NCBI GenBank assembly: GCA_964017065.1
Contig: OZ024787.1
Coordinates: 8,107,899 to 8,171,898 of the forward strand
DNA: 64,000 bases
Direction of reading: 5' to 3'
From: Haliclona indistincta
Lineage: Eukaryota; Porifera; Demospongiae; Haplosclerida; Chalinidae
Shown here: positions 60,732-64,000 of the stretch, one piece after another
Position numbering within the stretch: position 1 is the first letter of the stretch
How the letters are laid out: the number at the start of each line of letters is the position of its first letter
Notes under the pieces: generated by a model
Databases searched by the model: none
What the model was told of the DNA's origin: nothing
Seen by the model: the letters and a program-made list of their open reading frames with translations, nothing else
Made by a program: the position numbers and the translations under genes

Positions 60732-60954
60732 TGTCTGCAAGTCAAGTTTAGGAGAAAGGATCGTGAGGAGATTGACCTCAAGTTTATTGACACATCCTCT
60801 AAGTTTGGTCATGGACGTTTCCAGACCCCACAGGAAAAGGCCAGCTTTATGGTAAGCCAAGCCCATAGTGTTTGATATGAATTATCCCTGTTTTCTGTCA
60901 CAGGGCAAGTTGAAGAAAGACTATGAAAAGGAGAAGGCTGCTGCCGCTGAATAA
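60732..60954 (+). pseudogene. RPL3 exons 9-10 copy (unit 3)
   Basis: As in unit 2, with the acceptor lost (GCGG); exon 10 is 60,904-60,954. Confidence 0.85.
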
Positions 60955-61244
60955 ACTGTAAAATGTGTCTTTATAAAGAATAATTTTCAGAAATGAGTGT
61001 CATTTAGAATTTTTATGCGCAAAGGGGTGGGGCTGCCGCTGCAGCCCACGTGCGATGTATAGCGTGTTGGAGCTGTGCCACTAGCAGCCTGATTTCATGA
61101 CATACAGACACTGCACTATACGAAAGTAGTTTAAGATCACATCTTTTAGTAAGGTCTACGCAATGCAGTTTTACAGAATCCACGGATGAGTTCGCCGTAT
61201 GCCATTGAGCCACGCCTCACGATGGTAATGCTTTGGGACACATA

Positions 61245-61400
61245 ATAAATATAGGTTAGACGACGGATCGAGGCAACTACGGGATTTAGAGTGCCGTGGG
61301 AACCGGTGTATAGACGTTCCGAGCGCGTAGCGCGAGGGCGTCTATTTCGGTTGCCTAGGCGCTCTAAATCCCGTAGTTGCCGATGATTCGTCGTCTAAGG
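61245..61400. repeat. Palindromic insertion interrupting the fourth Fic unit
   Basis: TATAGGTTAGACGACG...CGGGATTTAGAG pairs with CTCTAAATCCCG...CGTCGTCTAAG around a CGAGCGCGTAGCGCGAGGG centre. The same start (TATAGGTTAGA) and centre occur in the CCDC137 intron insertion (27,590). Homology to the Fic units stops here. Confidence 0.65.
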
Positions 61401-61458
61401 TATTTATACTACAGCTACATGGCAACAATAAACCGACGCAGATATCTTTTGAAAAACA

Positions 61459-61614
61459 ATGGTTGATGACCGTCCCAAAGCTGCTGAGTTCCTGCAGCAT
61501 GAGCGTTTCTTCTTGCTCGAAAACACGTGCTGTGACCCGGCTGCCACACCCACGAACGCCGCTTTGCGTTACACGTGGCAATGGCTGAACTTGGACTCCA
61601 ACGAACGGTTAGAA
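61459..61614 (+). CDS. Small uncharacterised ORF or first exon
   Basis: 51 codons, MVDDRPKAAEFLQHERFFLL start, ending ...SNERLE; a GTTAGA donor-like site lies at the end. No match recognised. Confidence 0.2.
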
Positions 61615-61889
61615 TGATAGTTACTAGAGTCCAGCAGTCTTTTGTACTTGCTGTGTGCGTTTATTGGGCAATCTTTAAGCTGTCAACATAGCAAAACGTG
61701 GTAAGTTACTTGCTTTCTTACGTTTTCCATGCACAACAAGTCAACTTATCGTTGCATCGATCGTAGCCAAGTACCCGGGTCTATAGACGCTGTGCTGCCC
61801 ATGCCAGAAGCGAACACAACACATACTGGTCCAGTAACTACCAAAGCTAGTACCTGTACAAAAGAAACTCATGACAGAGGAAAACATGA

Positions 61890-61955
61890 TCATGAGTTCC
61901 AGCGGAAAAATATGAGTTCCAGCGGAAAAATACGAGTTCCCGCGGAAGAATACGT
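61890..61955. repeat. Short tandem repeat
   Basis: Three units of about 24 bp (GAGTTCCAGCGGAAAAATAT and variants). Confidence 0.7.
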
Positions 61956-62039
61956 GATTTATTTTCCTCCAACTGACCAATCAGATTCTAGAATTACATT
62001 GAACTGTAGTATAAATACAAAATGACATTCTAGCTAATC

Positions 62040-63280
62040 ATGAGACTTATTAATAGCAATACAAGCCCCAGAATAAATATTCAATAATGAGATTCATAGA
62101 TTGTTAATTTTGAAAGCATGTTACCTTTACATGCAAGCAATGCGTGCATGCAAGTTGATTAACTTTGTTGCAAATACATCACTTTACACAGCTTTGCAAT
62201 TGTGTATGATAGAAGCAGCTTGAAGATTTTGGTTCATGTTTGCATTCTGTTTTTTTATCACTGAGAAGCATGTTCAAGAAAGTAAATAAATTTTTTAGTC
62301 TACCCAATCTTTTTCCTAAAAATTAATCTGTTGATAATGCAATTTTGATGATGAGCTTGACTACCTCTTTGCAAATTTATTTTAATGACCAAGAAGGGTG
62401 TTGTCAAAATCTTTTGCAACAACTTTAAATCTACCAATATTTTAGCACAAATTGCAGTTGCAGTTCATGGAGGGTTAACATGCAATCAATGCTTCTATAA
62501 GAAAGCAAATTAATTTTGATAATGAAACTTGAGTTCAGTTTAGATGGTAGCTCATCTGGTCACCCTTGGGCCAGTAAAGTTGGATGGTTTGATTTAGGCT
62601 AATTTTAAGCAGGTGGCTATCACAGATGTGAAACTCAGTTGGGACTATAGCATGTGTCTTAGAGAGGTGACCATTGACAGTTGCAAGTATAGCTCTAGGT
62701 TTCAATGTTCTGTCAAATTGTCAATTTTTAAACATTAATACCTGTTTTAAAATCAAGCTTCACACCATGCACTGTATCTGCTAGTATAGTAATACAGTTA
62801 CAATGATTAGAGCTACATTGATATTATTACCCGTGCGCAGTCTGCGCCAGGGTTATGCGTTTGTGTCCGTCGGTATATATATATATATATGTGTGTGTCA
62901 TCAAAAAAACACGCTTGTTTACGTCTCACCGCTCTGAATTCTCCACGAAAACACTCTCTACAGCTTCTTCACTGAATTTATAGTCCTATGAAGACGTTTT
63001 CTGAGCTGGCAAGCCTTGTTCGAGCGGCTAATCCATGGCTATCTAAAGCTACGTGTTCTTGTAAGAGCACTTACGGTATTGTGGGTGTGTCACCCAACCT
63101 CCTATCAATGTCGATGTCCTCACTCAGTCTCACACTTACCGTACGTCAGAGCCATTAAATAACGTGCATGTTGCTGTAATGCAGGAGTAGTCGTGTTTAG
63201 CTCCTAGCTCAGCGCACGGGTATGTGTTCATTAGAACTCTAGTTTTTGAATGAGCTAAGTGGCATAAAACTTTGATTTGA
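62040..63280. other. AT-rich sequence without a recognised gene
   Basis: Nothing supportable apart from an (AT)n/(GT)n run at about 62,873-62,898. The ACCCGTGCGCAGTCTGCGCC stretch near 62,830 is palindromic and looks like an element end. Confidence 0.4.
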
Positions 63281-63474
63281 ATATGTAGAGTAAATTATCA
63301 ATTTTCGGACGGCATGTAATTTCGGACAGTTTTTTTGTACGAATTAAAACAGCGAAGGCGGCGTGCGTGGTGGCAACTTGTAGCCACTGAATAGTAACCT
63401 AGATTCTGTGAGTGAATGGTCTGTCGCTTCTACGACCACGCTGGAATTCGCCTCCAAGCGACGTATTCGGAATA

Positions 63475-64000
63475 ATGTATTATCGGACGATTGGACCTAT
63501 TATCGGACAATCGATCTGTCCTCGCAGCAACAGTGCAGCAACGCTTCATTTAGTGCTGCTAGCAAACGCCTACCTATGTACTAACCGGTGGTGGACAGCA
63601 ATATCCCTGAAAGCTTCTGGTCGTGGAGAATGAGGCGACAATTGTATTTTATACTGTGCCTTATGTCATAAGAACACTGTACTAACGTGAGCTGTATATA
63701 AACAGGGCTCAGAGTCAGACTCATTATACACAGCTCATGTTAGTATAGTGTTCTTATGCCATAAGGCACAGTATAAATTACAATTAATACACGGAAATTG
63801 TCCGATCATTGATCACTCCAAATGCGCACACATTGCTGCCTCTTTCTCCACGACCAGAAGCTTTCAGGAATATTGCTGTCCACCACCGGTTAGTACATAG
63901 GTAGGCGTATGCTAGCAGCACTAAATGAAGCGTTGCTGCACTGTTGCTGTGAGGACAGAAACGATTGTCCGAAAATAGGTCCAATCGTCCGATAATACAT
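63475..64000. repeat. Large foldback element, cut by the window end
   Basis: The last 35 bases are the inverse of 63,475-63,509 (ATGTATTATCGGACGATTGG...). TGCCTTATGTCATAAGAACA (63,657) mirrors about 63,750-63,769. The arms are about 230 bp or more around a centre near 63,715, so the element probably extends past the window. Confidence 0.75.

Overview
The window looks like nuclear DNA of an early-branching metazoan, most likely a demosponge (an Amphimedon-like genome; this is inference, not proven). Reasons: spliceosomal GT-AG introns of about 50-300 bp in compact genes, head-to-head genes about 110-180 bp apart, a metazoan gene set (RPL3, EME1, TMEM104, IQCK, CCDC137, NDUFB10, OXLD1, C7orf50-like), a DEATH-domain protein of the innate-immunity type, and many short foldback/MITE elements. 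There is nothing bacterial in the gene structure.

Region 1 (1-33,305) is a tandem array of GMC-type flavin oxidoreductase genes on the + strand. Each has two coding exons with the same phase-2 intron (AG|G). There are four two-exon copies (the first cut by the window edge) plus one orphan terminal exon at 24,942-25,983. The amplified block also carried a minus-strand CCDC137 gene. One CCDC137 copy is intact (27,392-29,172), one is a pseudogene (about 3,800-5,761), and one was deleted (junction near 15,540). The promoter upstream of exon 1, with an 11-nt-arm palindrome and a TATA-like box, is preserved in three copies. Comparing paralogous blocks exposes many mobile insertions together with their empty sites: piggyBac-like TTAA elements, Harbinger-like TWA elements, a mariner-like TA element and nested foldbacks.

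Region 2 (33,306-53,048) is single-copy and gene-dense: OXLD1 (+), C7orf50-like (+), TMEM104 (-), IQCK (+), a DEATH/CARD-like/coiled-coil gene (+) whose 3' end can splice into duplicated IQCK exons, EME1 (-), NDUFB10-like (-) and RPL3 (+). TMEM104/IQCK and NDUFB10/RPL3 are divergent pairs with very short shared promoters. Seven long (GA/CT)n tracts all sit just upstream of 3' splice sites, with the pyrimidine strand as the sense strand. A 200-N gap in a TMEM104 intron is flanked by a 52-nt perfect repeat, so it is probably two unmerged contig ends.

Region 3 (53,049-61,240) holds three tandem units of about 2.64 kb. Each carries an intronless Fic-domain gene with an intact HPFxxGNGRxxR motif, followed by decayed RPL3 pieces (exon 3-like, then exons 9 and 10). 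The Fic array therefore grew by duplications with breakpoints in RPL3.

Region 4 (61,241-64,000) has no convincing gene; it holds foldback elements, the last continuing beyond the window edge.
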